Below are positions 8,640 to 17,340 of a stretch of 64,000 nt of DNA, one piece after another. The notes beneath the pieces are model-generated. The model saw only the letters and a program-made list of their open reading frames with translations. It made no database searches and had not been told where the DNA came from. The DNA comes from Clostridia bacterium. Its GTDB lineage: Bacteria; Bacillota; Clostridia; Christensenellales; UBA1242. The first letter of the stretch is position 1; each line of letters starts with the position of its first letter. A program made the translations under genes and the position numbers. The stretch lies in the NCBI GenBank assembly GCA_017452445.1, contig JAFTMH010000001.1, forward strand, positions 62,001 through 126,000, given 5' to 3'.

Positions 8640-10598
8640 TTATCTTTTGCACCTTCGACAATTATCGCAATTTGAGCAACCTTTCTTCAATTTAAATTTT
8701 TTGACAACGCACAAAACAGCAACTGCAACACACCCCACCCCACAAAGCAAACACAAAACGGGTCCAAATCCAAAAATTTCGATTGCAAAAGCAATGTTGT
8801 AAATCACAAAACTTGTCACATAAGCCACGCAAAACTGCACAAAAATTGCAAAAAATGTCCATTTTTTGCCGATTTCTTGCCAAAGCATTGCCATCGAAGA
8901 CAGACATGGCACATACAAAAGACAAAAAACCAAAAATGAAACAACGCTCGCTTTGCTGGCAAAACAAACTACGCTCGTTGACAAAAAAATAGATTGAGAA
9001 ATTAAGTTTGTGTTGCCAGCGTCAATGCCGTTGAACATTGCAATTGAAGACACAACCACCTCTTTGGCAACAACACCTGCAAGCAAGGCAGCCACAATTG
9101 CCCAGTTTCCAAATCCTAATGGAACAAAAATCGGAGCAAGAATTTTTCCAAAACTTTCAAGCATGCTACCTTTGTTTGTGCCAGCAACATACCCAAACGC
9201 AAAGTCGAACGAAGACAACACCCAAACAATCACATTTGTCGCAATCATCACCGAAGCAACTTTTGAAACAAATTGTTTTGTGTTTTTAATTAAAACCCTT
9301 GCGATTCGCTTTGGAGAAATCATTCGATAAGGTGGAAATTCCAAAATAAAAGTTTGATTGTCACTCTTCAAAATTGTCTTGTCGCACACCTTCGACACGC
9401 ATAGCGCAATCACAATGCCAAGCAGATACAGTCCAACAATACACCACAAATTTTTTGCACCAAAAACGGCAGCACCAATCACAGTGTAAATTGGGATTTT
9501 GGCCGAGCAACTCATGTATGGGCAAATCATGGCAGTTTTGATTTTTGCTTTTTTCTCGTCCATTGTGCGTGCAGTCATAATTGCCGAAGTCGAGCACCCA
9601 AACCCCATCAAAAGTGTGTAGATGCTTTTTCCAGAAAGCCCCACTCTGCCAAGCAGGTCTTCAAACACAAATGCCACCCTTGCCATATAGCCACTGTCTT
9701 CCAAAATCGAAAGAAACAAAAACAAAAGCACAACCTGAGGCAAAAAGGTCAAAACTGTAGAAAGTCCACCAACCACTGCAACAGCAAAAAGATCAAACAC
9801 CCAACCACTGCCAAACCAACTTTCAACCACATTCAAAATCGGCGTTGTGACAACCTTTAAAGCATTGCCCAAAAGTTGCGACAAAAAATCTCCAATCAAA
9901 AAGAATGTCAAAAAAAACACCCCTGCCATGATTGCCAAAAAGCATGGAATGGACAGATATTTGTTAAGCAAAATTTTGTCCACTTTGCTCTTGCCATAAA
10001 CCTCGCCAGTTTGCTTTGTGCAACTGTTCAACAAAAAGTCAATATATTGATAGCGACTTTCTGCTTTTTCTTGCTCACTTTTGCCTCCAAAACAAGCAAA
10101 ATATGGCAAATTTGCCACTTTTTTTGGCAAAAATATCTTCTTGCGAATTTTGTCCAAGCCTTCGCATTTGGATAGGTTTGTTGCCACAATTTCAACATTC
10201 AACAATTTTGACAGTTTGGCAAAGTCCACCTTGCATGTTGCTTTGAGTGATGGTTGATTTGCAATCAAAAGCACATCACACCCTTCTTCCAAAAGGCATA
10301 ACGACAAATACAAACTTCTTGCCAAGGTGTTTTGGTCACAAAGATTGACAATTTTTTTGTCTTTGTTTTTCAAAATTTCGTTTATCGAAACTTCTTCTTC
10401 CAGCGACATTGCTTTGAGCGAATATATCCCTGGCGTGTCAACAATCTGCACTTGTTGGTCGTCAAAAGTCACTTCTTTTGCTTTTGCATCAACTGTCACA
10501 CCGTGCCAATTGCCCACATGTTCATCTGAGCGAGTGAGAGCGTTAAACAAAGTCGTTTTGCCTGCGTTTGGATTGCCAACCAACAAAACTTTATGCAT
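8640..10598 (-). CDS. feoB: Ferrous iron transporter FeoB with degenerate G4 motif and Cys-rich tail
   Basis: A 652-residue inner-membrane Fe(II) transporter with an N-terminal G domain (GNPNAGKT at residues 8-15, DTPG) and the Gate/Nucleoside-recognition membrane core. At the G4 position, where FeoB has NxxD, the sequence reads LLIANQPS, so the guanine-specifying Asp is lost. The C terminus ends with a membrane helix and a basic stretch followed by GCSNCDNCRRCKR, which resembles the separate small FeoB-associated Cys-rich protein of other Bacillota. The start is ATG 10598; GTG at 10601 is less likely. It overlaps feoA by 8 nt. Confidence 0.9.
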   Translation of the reverse strand: MHKVLLVGNPNAGKTTLFNALTRSDEHVGNWHGVTVDAKAKEVTFDDQQVQIVDTPGIYSLKAMSLEEEVSINEILKNKDKKIVNLCDQNTLARSLYLSLCLLEEGCDVLLIANQPSLKATCKVDFAKLSKLLNVEIVATNLSKCEGLDKIRKKIFLPKKVANLPYFACFGGKSEQEKAESRYQYIDFLLNSCTKQTGEVYGKSKVDKILLNKYLSIPCFLAIMAGVFFLTFFLIGDFLSQLLGNALKVVTTPILNVVESWFGSGWVFDLFAVAVVGGLSTVLTFLPQVVLLFLFLSILEDSGYMARVAFVFEDLLGRVGLSGKSIYTLLMGFGCSTSAIMTARTMDEKKAKIKTAMICPYMSCSAKIPIYTVIGAAVFGAKNLWCIVGLYLLGIVIALCVSKVCDKTILKSDNQTFILEFPPYRMISPKRIARVLIKNTKQFVSKVASVMIATNVIVWVLSSFDFAFGYVAGTNKGSMLESFGKILAPIFVPLGFGNWAIVAALLAGVVAKEVVVSSIAMFNGIDAGNTNLISQSIFLSTSVVCFASKASVVSFLVFCLLYVPCLSSMAMLWQEIGKKWTFFAIFVQFCVAYVTSFVIYNIAFAIEIFGFGPVLCLLCGVGCVAVAVLCVVKKFKLKKGCSNCDNCRRCKR

Positions 10599-10821
10599 CA
10601 CTCACCTGCACATTTTGCAAAAGTTGAGACCTGACACTCAACAACATTCCTCTAAATTGCAACAAAAAAACTTTTCTCGAAAAAGAAATTGCTTCCACTT
10701 TGACCTTTTGTCCTTTTACAAAACCAAGCTCTATCAACCTAAACACCTGCCTTTGCGTGCAGTTTTCAACCTTTTCGATTGTTTGCCAACTTCCCTTCTT
10801 TGCTTTGTCCAAAGTTTTCAT
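10591..10821 (-). CDS. feoA: FeoA-type SH3-like protein
   Basis: A 76-residue protein whose core (GSWQTIEKVENCTQRQ, then LIELGFVKGQKVKV) fits the FeoA SH3-like fold that supports FeoB. Its stop overlaps the feoB start, so the two are one operon. The start at ATG 10821 gives the usual FeoA length; no clear ribosome-binding site is visible for it or for an in-frame start at 10845. Confidence 0.8.
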   Translation of the reverse strand: MKTLDKAKKGSWQTIEKVENCTQRQVFRLIELGFVKGQKVKVEAISFSRKVFLLQFRGMLLSVRSQLLQNVQVSDA

Positions 10822-10846
10822 ATAATAAACTATTTGCAATCGCACA

Positions 10847-10876
10847 AAAATATTCGATAGATAAAATCCCTGTCAA
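10847..10876 (-). promoter_or_regulatory. Candidate promoter of feoAB
   Basis: TTGACA with an 18-nt spacer and a weak TATTTT on the minus strand, 26 nt upstream of feoA. No Fur box is recognised. Confidence 0.4.
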
Positions 10877-10903
10877 AAAAACATATCTTTTGTGCAAAAA
10901 TGT

Positions 10904-10933
10904 TTGTTATTATACAAAATATTGTGGTAAAAT
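10904..10933 (+). promoter_or_regulatory. Candidate sigma-A promoter of nrdR
   Basis: TTGTTA, an 18-nt spacer and TAAAAT on the plus strand, 26 nt upstream of the nrdR start codon. Confidence 0.5.
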
Positions 10934-10958
10934 AATTTCGTTACAAGGAGAAAAACAA

Positions 10959-11402
10959 ATGAAATGTATTTATTGCCAATGCGAAGAAAGCAAGGTTTTG
11001 GATTCTAGAAGCACAGACGAAACAAACTCAATCAGAAGAAGAAGAGAGTGTCTTGGTTGCGGAAAGAGATTTACAACATACGAGACAATCGAAACTGTGC
11101 CAATTTTGGTTATCAAAAAAGATGGCAGCAGACAACCTTTCAACATTGAAAAGGTTAAATCAGGCATGATTAAGGCATGCGAAAAAAGACCAGTGTCTAT
11201 GGCACAAATTGACACTATGGCATCAGAAATTGAAAAGCAAATTCAAAATTCACTTCGCCAAGAAATCCCATCACAACAAATCGGCGAAATGATTATGGAA
11301 AAACTTAAACCTGTTGATGAAATCGCTTATGTAAGATTTGCATCAGTTTATCGTCAATTCAAAGATGTTACAAACTTCATCAAACTTATCACAGAAATGT
11401 AA
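10959..11402 (+). CDS. nrdR: Ribonucleotide reductase transcriptional repressor NrdR
   Basis: A 147-residue repressor of ribonucleotide reductase genes. A zinc ribbon (CIYC near residue 3, CLGCGKRF near residue 31) is followed by an ATP-cone domain beginning near residue 49 (VIKKDGSRQPF). The start is ATG 10959 with AAGGAG 8 nt upstream; the frame extends upstream but without a ribosome site. It is divergent from feoAB and convergent with ymxH. Confidence 0.96.
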   Translation: MKCIYCQCEESKVLDSRSTDETNSIRRRRECLGCGKRFTTYETIETVPILVIKKDGSRQPFNIEKVKSGMIKACEKRPVSMAQIDTMASEIEKQIQNSLRQEIPSQQIGEMIMEKLKPVDEIAYVRFASVYRQFKDVTNFIKLITEM

Positions 11403-11414
11403 TTTAAAAACAAC

Positions 11415-11442
11415 AAAAAAACAGTCGCTTGACTGTTTTTTT
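11415..11442. terminator. Bidirectional terminator between nrdR and ymxH
   Basis: A 6-bp stem ACAGTC / GACTGT with a 4-nt loop is flanked by an A run and a T run, so it can serve both convergent genes. Confidence 0.8.
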
Positions 11443-11734
11443 ATTTTTTCTTCTTTTTGTCACTGCCCATTGCATAACCAATGCTTGGAGAGTTTGTAGA
11501 ATAAAGTTCGACCAACACAGCATCTTCGCCCACTTTGACAATCTGCGAAAGTGAGATAAAAAGTTCGGCGCAACTTTTGAAAACATTCCAAAAACTTCTT
11601 TCGCCTGGCACAACAACGCCAAGCAAACACCCACTTGCCAAATCAAACACCACATCAACAACATGCCCAAGTCGTCTGCCGTCAACAATGTTGACAACTT
11701 CTTTGCATCTCAATTCCAAAAACGAAGTTTCCAT
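11441..11734 (-). CDS. ymxH: YlmC/YmxH family PRC-barrel sporulation protein
   Basis: A 97-residue PRC-barrel protein. The phrases LRCKEVVNIVDGRRLGHVVD and SGCLLGVVVPG are those of the YlmC/YmxH family, which sits next to sigG or nrdR in many Clostridia. It ends in a lysine run. Its biochemical role is unknown; family members are linked to sporulation by context. It lies 36 nt downstream of sigG on the same strand. Confidence 0.85.
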   Translation of the reverse strand: METSFLELRCKEVVNIVDGRRLGHVVDVVFDLASGCLLGVVVPGERSFWNVFKSCAELFISLSQIVKVGEDAVLVELYSTNSPSIGYAMGSDKKKKK

Positions 11735-11770
11735 ACATTATGCTATGTCGCATTTTGTCGAGATATGACT

Positions 11771-12544
11771 TTATTGAATAAACTCTTTGATCGCACGCAA
11801 AGCATTTTTTTCAAGGCGAGAAACTTGTGCCTGCGAAATCCCCACCTCTTCACTCACTTCCATTTGCGTTTTGCCGACATAATATCTCATCAACAAAATT
11901 TCCTTTTCTCTGTCGCTCAAATTTTTGATAGCATCGCCAAGTGAAAGTTTTTCAAAAATTTCTTCATCACAATTTTTTTCATCACTGATTTGATCCATAA
12001 CCCTGACAGTTTCGTTTCCATCATTGTAAACTGGCTCGCTCAGCGAAACAGTTTCGCTTATGGCATCAAGTGCAAAAACAACATCATTAAACGGCACATC
12101 AATCATCTGCGAAATTTGTTCCATTGTCGGCTCAAGGTTGTTTTGCTTGATGTAAACCTCTTTTGCCTGCAACGCCTTGTAAGCCACATCTCTTATCGAC
12201 CTGCTCACTCTGACAGAATTGTTGTCACGCAAAAATCTTCTTATTTCGCCCACAATCATAGGCACGGCATAAGTCGAAAATTTGACATTGAGTGTATCAT
12301 CAAAATTGTCAATCGCTTTCAAAAGTCCAACACACCCCACTTGAAACATATCATCAGCCTTGTCACTCTTGCCAGCAAAGCGTTGCACAACAGACAAAAC
12401 CAGCCTCAAATTTGCAACAACAAACTTGTCCCTTGCAAACTCATCACCCTGTTTGACCTGTTTTAGAAGTTCCATAATCTCTGCATTTTTCAACTTTGGC
12501 AAAGTTGCTGTGTTTACACCAGCAATAACCACTCTGTTTGACAT
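11771..12544 (-). CDS. sigG: RNA polymerase sporulation sigma factor G
   Basis: A 257-residue late forespore sigma factor. The N terminus MSNRVVIAGVNTATLPKL matches the sigma-G hallmark; region 2 (DMFQVGCVGLLKAIDNFD) and a region 4 helix-turn-helix (EVSEEVGISQAQVSRLEK) are present. The start at ATG 12544 has GGAGGG 7 nt upstream. It is downstream of sigE, separated by 88 nt with a strong stem-loop, which suggests partial uncoupling. Confidence 0.96.
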   Translation of the reverse strand: MSNRVVIAGVNTATLPKLKNAEIMELLKQVKQGDEFARDKFVVANLRLVLSVVQRFAGKSDKADDMFQVGCVGLLKAIDNFDDTLNVKFSTYAVPMIVGEIRRFLRDNNSVRVSRSIRDVAYKALQAKEVYIKQNNLEPTMEQISQMIDVPFNDVVFALDAISETVSLSEPVYNDGNETVRVMDQISDEKNCDEEIFEKLSLGDAIKNLSDREKEILLMRYYVGKTQMEVSEEVGISQAQVSRLEKNALRAIKEFIQ

Positions 12545-12623
12545 TGTTTCGCCCTCCGATAGCAATATCTTGCCCCTAGACAACAAAACTATGCCAACCA
12601 ACTTTCATTTTGACAAAACAACA

Positions 12624-12652
12624 AAAAAACTGTCACACCTCGACAGTTTTTT
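12624..12652 (-). terminator. Stem-loop overlapping the end of sigE, likely attenuator before sigG
   Basis: An 11-bp stem (12624-12634 with 12642-12652) has a 7-nt loop and a U run. It includes the last sense codons and the TGA of sigE, so ribosomes finishing sigE would disturb it. Confidence 0.75.
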
Positions 12653-13358
12653 CCAACTTTTTTCGCAATTTTGACAAAATCTTTTTCTCTATCCTTGAAA
12701 TGTAACTTTGGCTGATGCCCATAAGGTCTGCAACTTCTTTTTGTGTTTTCTCTTCGTTTCCTGCAAGCCCAAAGCGAAGATACATGATCATCTGTTCTCG
12801 GCTTTCAAGTTTGCTTACCACATCCATCAATACCTGTTTTTCAGAAGAGGTTTCGATGTTTTTTGAAACACAATCTTCATCAACAGAAATTATGTCAGCA
12901 AGCAACAACTCGTTGCCTTCGCCATCAGAAGACAAAGGCTCGTCCAACGACATTTCGTTTCGCTTGCGAGAATTTTTGCGCAACTGCATCAAAATTTCGT
13001 TTTCGATGCATCTTGAAGCATATGTGGCAAGTTTTATGTTTTTGTCCAAACTGTATGTCTTGACTGCTTTGATAAGCCCAATTGCACCAATTGAAATCAA
13101 ATCTTCAAACTCAATGCCAGAGAGTTCAAACTTTTTGGCAATATAAACCACCAGACGCAAATTGTGCTCGATAAGTTTGTCTTTTGCGCTTGTGTCGCCG
13201 TTTTTCATCTCTTCCAAAAGCAACACTTCTTCATCAGCTTCCAACGGCATTGGCAGTGCTTTGTTTCCACAGATATAACACATCAAATTGGCTGCATCAC
13301 TCTCGCCTTTGCCCAACAACTTAAACAAAAAACTTTTGATTTTTACAAACAAATTCAT
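12633..13358 (-). CDS. sigE: RNA polymerase sporulation sigma factor E (pro-form)
   Basis: A 241-residue mother-cell sigma factor with an N-terminal pro-sequence (MNLFVKIKSFLFKLLGKGES) of the type removed by SpoIIGA. Region 2 (FEDLISIGAIGLIKAVKTY) and region 4 (EVADLMGISQSYISRIEKK) are typical. The start at ATG 13358 has AGGAGGTG 6 nt upstream. It lies 10 nt after spoIIGA, the conserved operon order. Confidence 0.97.
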   Translation of the reverse strand: MNLFVKIKSFLFKLLGKGESDAANLMCYICGNKALPMPLEADEEVLLLEEMKNGDTSAKDKLIEHNLRLVVYIAKKFELSGIEFEDLISIGAIGLIKAVKTYSLDKNIKLATYASRCIENEILMQLRKNSRKRNEMSLDEPLSSDGEGNELLLADIISVDEDCVSKNIETSSEKQVLMDVVSKLESREQMIMYLRFGLAGNEEKTQKEVADLMGISQSYISRIEKKILSKLRKKLEKTVEV

Positions 13359-13368
13359 AATCCACCTC

Positions 13369-14172
13369 CTACACACAAAACGATGCAAAATTGTTGTGCA
13401 AAATCACATCGCTGTCAAAATCAAACTCTTTGAGCGAAAGCCCAACCATTGCTTTTTCAATTTCATTTGTGCCAATAACAATCCTTTCAACCTCAAAAAC
13501 CAAAATTTGATTTTTTGCATTGAGGGTGCCAAAATCAATGTAATGCGCATTTCTAAGTCCCATTTCCACAAACTCACCACCCAACAATTTCTGCACGCTT
13601 GCTTGTGGAAAGAGTTTGCAAAAAACTTTCAAATTTATCAAACTGACGGGCTTGTCTGTAAGGCTGTCACTCAAAAAGTTTCCACTGTCCAAAAACGCGA
13701 AGCACTCTACCTTCTCTTGTTGGTTGCACAGCGTTGTTTTGATTTTGAATTGTTGCACAGATTTGTTTTTAAAAGCCAATTTGTTTGCAAGGCGAAGCAT
13801 CACAAAACTTGCTCCAACGACAGCAAACAAAACAAACACACTCTCTATGCCAAACAACCTTTCAAAATAAGTGCACACCCCACCATACAAAAAGTTGCAA
13901 ACAAAAATGCTGGCAAACAGTTGCAAAAATCTGCCAAGTGATTTCCACTTAAAGGAAATGTTTGCACACAAACCAATCAACCCTGCGTCAAACAAAATTG
14001 TGCCTGCCCTGCTCAATCTCAAAATCGGCAAACAGACCGTTGCGATTGCACACAAAATGCAAGAAATCCAAACAAACCTTAACCTTTCTTTAAGCAACAT
14101 TGCAGTTGATTTGAAGACAACAAAATTTATCAAAAAACTTTCAAGAAAAAGATATTCAACAACTATTTTCAT
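13369..14172 (-). CDS. spoIIGA: Sporulation sigma-E factor processing peptidase SpoIIGA
   Basis: A 267-residue membrane aspartic protease that processes pro-sigma-E in the mother cell after SpoIIR signalling. Five hydrophobic segments fill residues 1-140; the cytosolic domain carries the catalytic motif FLDSGNFLSD near residue 160. No Shine-Dalgarno sequence is visible before ATG 14172. Upstream is TTGTGA, a 21-nt spacer and TAAAAT; a long spacer like this is known for the Spo0A-activated spoIIG promoter of Bacillus. Confidence 0.95.
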   Translation of the reverse strand: MKIVVEYLFLESFLINFVVFKSTAMLLKERLRFVWISCILCAIATVCLPILRLSRAGTILFDAGLIGLCANISFKWKSLGRFLQLFASIFVCNFLYGGVCTYFERLFGIESVFVLFAVVGASFVMLRLANKLAFKNKSVQQFKIKTTLCNQQEKVECFAFLDSGNFLSDSLTDKPVSLINLKVFCKLFPQASVQKLLGGEFVEMGLRNAHYIDFGTLNAKNQILVFEVERIVIGTNEIEKAMVGLSLKEFDFDSDVILHNNFASFCV

Positions 14173-14181
14173 CTCAAAAAC

Positions 14182-14214
14182 ATTTTACGAAAAACTAAAC
14201 CAAAACCCTCACAA
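14182..14214 (-). promoter_or_regulatory. Candidate long-spacer (spoIIG-like) promoter
   Basis: TTGTGA at 14209-14214 and TAAAAT at 14182-14187 on the minus strand are 21 nt apart, too far for ordinary sigma-A use but close to the Bacillus spoIIG arrangement. No exact Spo0A box is seen, so this is tentative. Confidence 0.35.
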
Positions 14215-14224
14215 AAAAAATAGA

Positions 14225-14251
14225 AAAAAGAGAGCAAATTGCTCTCTTTTT
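14225..14251 (-). terminator. Terminator of the InlB-repeat surface protein gene
   Basis: A near-perfect stem AAAAAGAGAGCAA and its complement is closed by a tiny loop and followed by U residues on the minus strand, 9 nt past the stop at 14261. Confidence 0.8.
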
Positions 14252-14260
14252 GTCTAAATT

Positions 14261-17185
14261 CTAATAATAAGTTGCAGTTGTCATATAAGCTGACAATCTT
14301 ATACCTTTTACTTGGTTTACAAAACCTGTATCTTTGATGAGTGCAGCTGTTGTGTTTGCTGTGTTTGGTGCAATTCTATAATAGCTTGCTGTGCCTCTTT
14401 GATTTGCCAAATCTCTTGTCCAGCAGTCAATATATCTGTCTGAAATGTTTGATGGCATTGTTGTATTTCCTGTCATCAAATAATATGCAAAGTCTGTGCA
14501 GTATGCATTTCTGTTTCCACTGAAAGATGTTGCATAATTTGTTTCAATTTCTGCCATTGATGCAATTTGTGCTGCAGATGCTGTATAGTTGTCTGCTTCT
14601 ACTTTGCCTTCTGTGCCGGCTGCTGCATATTTTGTGCCTGCCCATGTCTTGCTCTTCAAGTTTGTGCCAAGATTGAGCGCTGTTTGAATGTTTTTGCTCC
14701 AAGTGTAGAGTTCGCTGCTCTTGTAAGACCAGCCTTCTGACAATGTTGTGCTTGAATTAAATCTTGCTGCAAACAAAATCTTTTCACTCACTACAGAAAT
14801 GTTTGTTGCTGTTGCTCCGTAACTTGGTGATTTGCTTACAAGCCATACAATAGGTTCAAACTTAAAGTATGCCCCACCTGCATAAACATATTTGTTTCCA
14901 GAACCATCTTTGTAAACAGTAAATGTGTTTACTCCTGGCACTGTAAATGTTCCATCTTCCGAAATGCCACTTGGTGTTGCAACTTTTGTTTGTGGTGCCC
15001 AACCAAGAGTTGTTGACGAAATGTAATATTTGGTCTTAGATGAAGAATCAACAGTTTCAGATTTCTTTTGCATTCTGTATGCAGATCTTTGTCTGAAATA
15101 AACATAATATGTTGTGCCTGAAGTTGGATTCCAAGTATAGCCACTTGTGTTTGTAGCTGTTGTTGGGCAAGCCGAACTGTTTGTGATGCCAACCAAGGTA
15201 TAGCCAGATTTTGCAGTTGCAGTCACCTTAAAGTTTTGTTTCTTGTGCGCTGTGTAAGTCACCGAAGCAGTTGTTTGCGAAGCACTTGTCGTTGTTGATG
15301 ACGAATTGTCGTATGTTATCGTCGCAGTGCCGCCCACCGTGCTTGAAGACGCTCCACCTGTGTCGTAGGTCACTATGTTGACTTTGACGGATATTGTGAT
15401 TGGCGTCCACTTTGCATACAAGTTGACCGTGCCACCGTTTGTTGTTGTCAAGTTTGAAACTGATTGACCATTTGAATAAGCAACGCTTCCTGTTGAAGAA
15501 GTTGCCCAACCTGCAAATGTCCAGTTTGTCATTGTAAATCCATTTGATGTCAATGCTTTTGCAGAATTGTATGTGTGGCTTGAAGATGCTGTTGAGCCAC
15601 CAACTGTGTCAAATGTTGTTGATCTGTTGCTGTAAGCACCTTCGTTTCTGTTGTATATTACTGTGTATGTGATTGGTTTCCAAACAGCATACAAAGTGAT
15701 GCTTGAGTTTCCTGAATAAGTTCCCCCTGCTGAATAAGAAGGCGAAGTTGCTGTCGAACTTGTTGACCAACCTTGGAAAAGATATCCCGTCCTTGTCGGT
15801 TTGGAACTAGAAAGCGTTCTACTTGCACCGTGTGCTTTATATTGCGTGCTCGGCACCGTTCCGCCGGTATATCCATTTCCGTTATATTTGATGGAGTACC
15901 GCTCGTAGGCATACATCGTTTTGCCGTTGGTCGTGGCATAAGTATTGGATGTCGGGGCCCAGGATATCCCTCGTGATCCTACATAATTGTCATTTTGTGC
16001 TGTTGTTGCATTTGCTGTTGGGCACAAATAATATGTGTAGCCAGATGAGTGAGATGCTGAGCATGTGATTGTGTAACTTGATGTTGTGTATGTGTGATTC
16101 CAGTCTCTATTGATGTAAGCCCCTGTATCATTGTCATGTTGCATTGTCAAACTTGATGCTGTGATTGATCTTGATGTTGGAGTGTGTGTAACTCCTTGTG
16201 CGTAATAAAAATATGACCAAACAACATAAGTGTTGATTGTAAATGCTGGATACAAAGTCAAGTTTCCTGTTGGATACCAAGTAGATCCATTTGAATATCT
16301 TGTGCCATAAGCAGTGTTCATTGTCGAACTTGTTGTCCAACCGTTTGCTGTCCAACCTGTTTTTGTGTAAGAGTTTGTTCCAACATTCACACCAATACCA
16401 TCATAAACAGTTTTGTTTGTTGTTGCTGAGCTTGAAGTGTTGTATTGTTTGAAAGTATAAGCTCTTCTAAGCACTGCATATGTGGTTCCTGACATAGAAT
16501 TTGAACATGCGTCTCTCGCCGTAGATTCGCTTGTTGAGGTTGTTGATGATCCATAAATATAGAAGTTGCTGCTCTTTGATGTTGTGTAATAACCCGTCCA
16601 ACTTCCTGAGGGATCTGTTGTGCCCCAACCGAAATAAGATGATGAATAGTGAGTTGACATTGTATACCAACCAACATATACATATCTGGCAGGATAAAGT
16701 ACTGTAGTTTTTCCAGAATTTAAATAAAATGAATAAACATTGCTTGTTGATGTCGAACTTGATGATGTTCCACTTGCAGTTTTTCCGTCTGATGCGCTAA
16801 CAGATGGAGCCGCTTTCCACTCTTGTGCTTCTCCTTTTGAGTTCCTCCAATAAAGATCCATATATCCAGCAAGGTTTGCACTGTAAAGTGACCCACCACT
16901 CCAAACTTTAAGGTACACGCCAAACACAAAGCTTGCATTTGCGGAAACTTCTTGGTCTTCGGCAGGAATTTCATCAACAACCTCTTCCTCTTTGACTTCT
17001 ATTCCGTCTGTAATGATATCTTTGCCCATGTCCTCTGTAGGCTTTTCTTCACTAGAAGTAGAAGATCCCGGAAGGTTAATCCCCGGATTTTTGTTTCCTA
17101 CAATCAAATAAATACCTGTTGCAGACAATGCAACAAGTGCAATCAATAAACAAATTTGAAAAACAAGTTTTTTTGCCAACTTCAT
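14261..17185 (-). CDS. Large secreted surface protein with InlB B-type repeats
   Basis: A 974-residue protein. An N-terminal signal-anchor (about residues 7-28) is followed by a Glu-rich linker, then Ser/Thr/Tyr-rich repeats. Several end in the Listeria-Bacteroides repeat phrase (GYLFQGWSTS...LYAVW, WTFAGWATS...LYAKW, GWTANGWTTS). The C-terminal 250 residues form a separate globular part with several W and Y residues. No LPXTG motif is seen. The start is ATG 17185 with GGAGGAG directly upstream. It interrupts the otherwise conserved spoIIGA to ftsZ order, so it is probably an inserted accessory adhesin. Bases 15780-15975 have clearly different codon use. Confidence 0.8.
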   Translation of the reverse strand: MKLAKKLVFQICLLIALVALSATGIYLIVGNKNPGINLPGSSTSSEEKPTEDMGKDIITDGIEVKEEEVVDEIPAEDQEVSANASFVFGVYLKVWSGGSLYSANLAGYMDLYWRNSKGEAQEWKAAPSVSASDGKTASGTSSSSTSTSNVYSFYLNSGKTTVLYPARYVYVGWYTMSTHYSSSYFGWGTTDPSGSWTGYYTTSKSSNFYIYGSSTTSTSESTARDACSNSMSGTTYAVLRRAYTFKQYNTSSSATTNKTVYDGIGVNVGTNSYTKTGWTANGWTTSSTMNTAYGTRYSNGSTWYPTGNLTLYPAFTINTYVVWSYFYYAQGVTHTPTSRSITASSLTMQHDNDTGAYINRDWNHTYTTSSYTITCSASHSSGYTYYLCPTANATTAQNDNYVGSRGISWAPTSNTYATTNGKTMYAYERYSIKYNGNGYTGGTVPSTQYKAHGASRTLSSSKPTRTGYLFQGWSTSSTATSPSYSAGGTYSGNSSITLYAVWKPITYTVIYNRNEGAYSNRSTTFDTVGGSTASSSHTYNSAKALTSNGFTMTNWTFAGWATSSTGSVAYSNGQSVSNLTTTNGGTVNLYAKWTPITISVKVNIVTYDTGGASSSTVGGTATITYDNSSSTTTSASQTTASVTYTAHKKQNFKVTATAKSGYTLVGITNSSACPTTATNTSGYTWNPTSGTTYYVYFRQRSAYRMQKKSETVDSSSKTKYYISSTTLGWAPQTKVATPSGISEDGTFTVPGVNTFTVYKDGSGNKYVYAGGAYFKFEPIVWLVSKSPSYGATATNISVVSEKILFAARFNSSTTLSEGWSYKSSELYTWSKNIQTALNLGTNLKSKTWAGTKYAAAGTEGKVEADNYTASAAQIASMAEIETNYATSFSGNRNAYCTDFAYYLMTGNTTMPSNISDRYIDCWTRDLANQRGTASYYRIAPNTANTTAALIKDTGFVNQVKGIRLSAYMTTATYY

Positions 17186-17230
17186 TTTCTCCTCCATCTT
17201 GTTGTTAATATTTTGTATTTATATATAAAT

Positions 17231-17260
17231 ATTATATCTAATAACAAAATGGATTTTCAA
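17231..17260 (-). promoter_or_regulatory. Sigma-A promoter of the InlB-repeat gene
   Basis: TTGAAA, an 18-nt spacer and TATAAT on the minus strand, 45 nt upstream of the start codon. Confidence 0.7.
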
Positions 17261-17304
17261 GCATAACCGATTGTTTTGATTTGAAACAAACAAAAATTTG
17301 ACAA

Positions 17305-17340
17305 CAAAAAACAACACATTTTTTTAATGTGTTGTTTTTA
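17305..17340 (-). terminator. Terminator of the ftsZ / zinc-ribbon unit
   Basis: A 14-bp stem (17306-17319 with 17326-17339) with a 6-nt loop and a U-rich tail, overlapping the stop codon at 17338. Confidence 0.8.
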
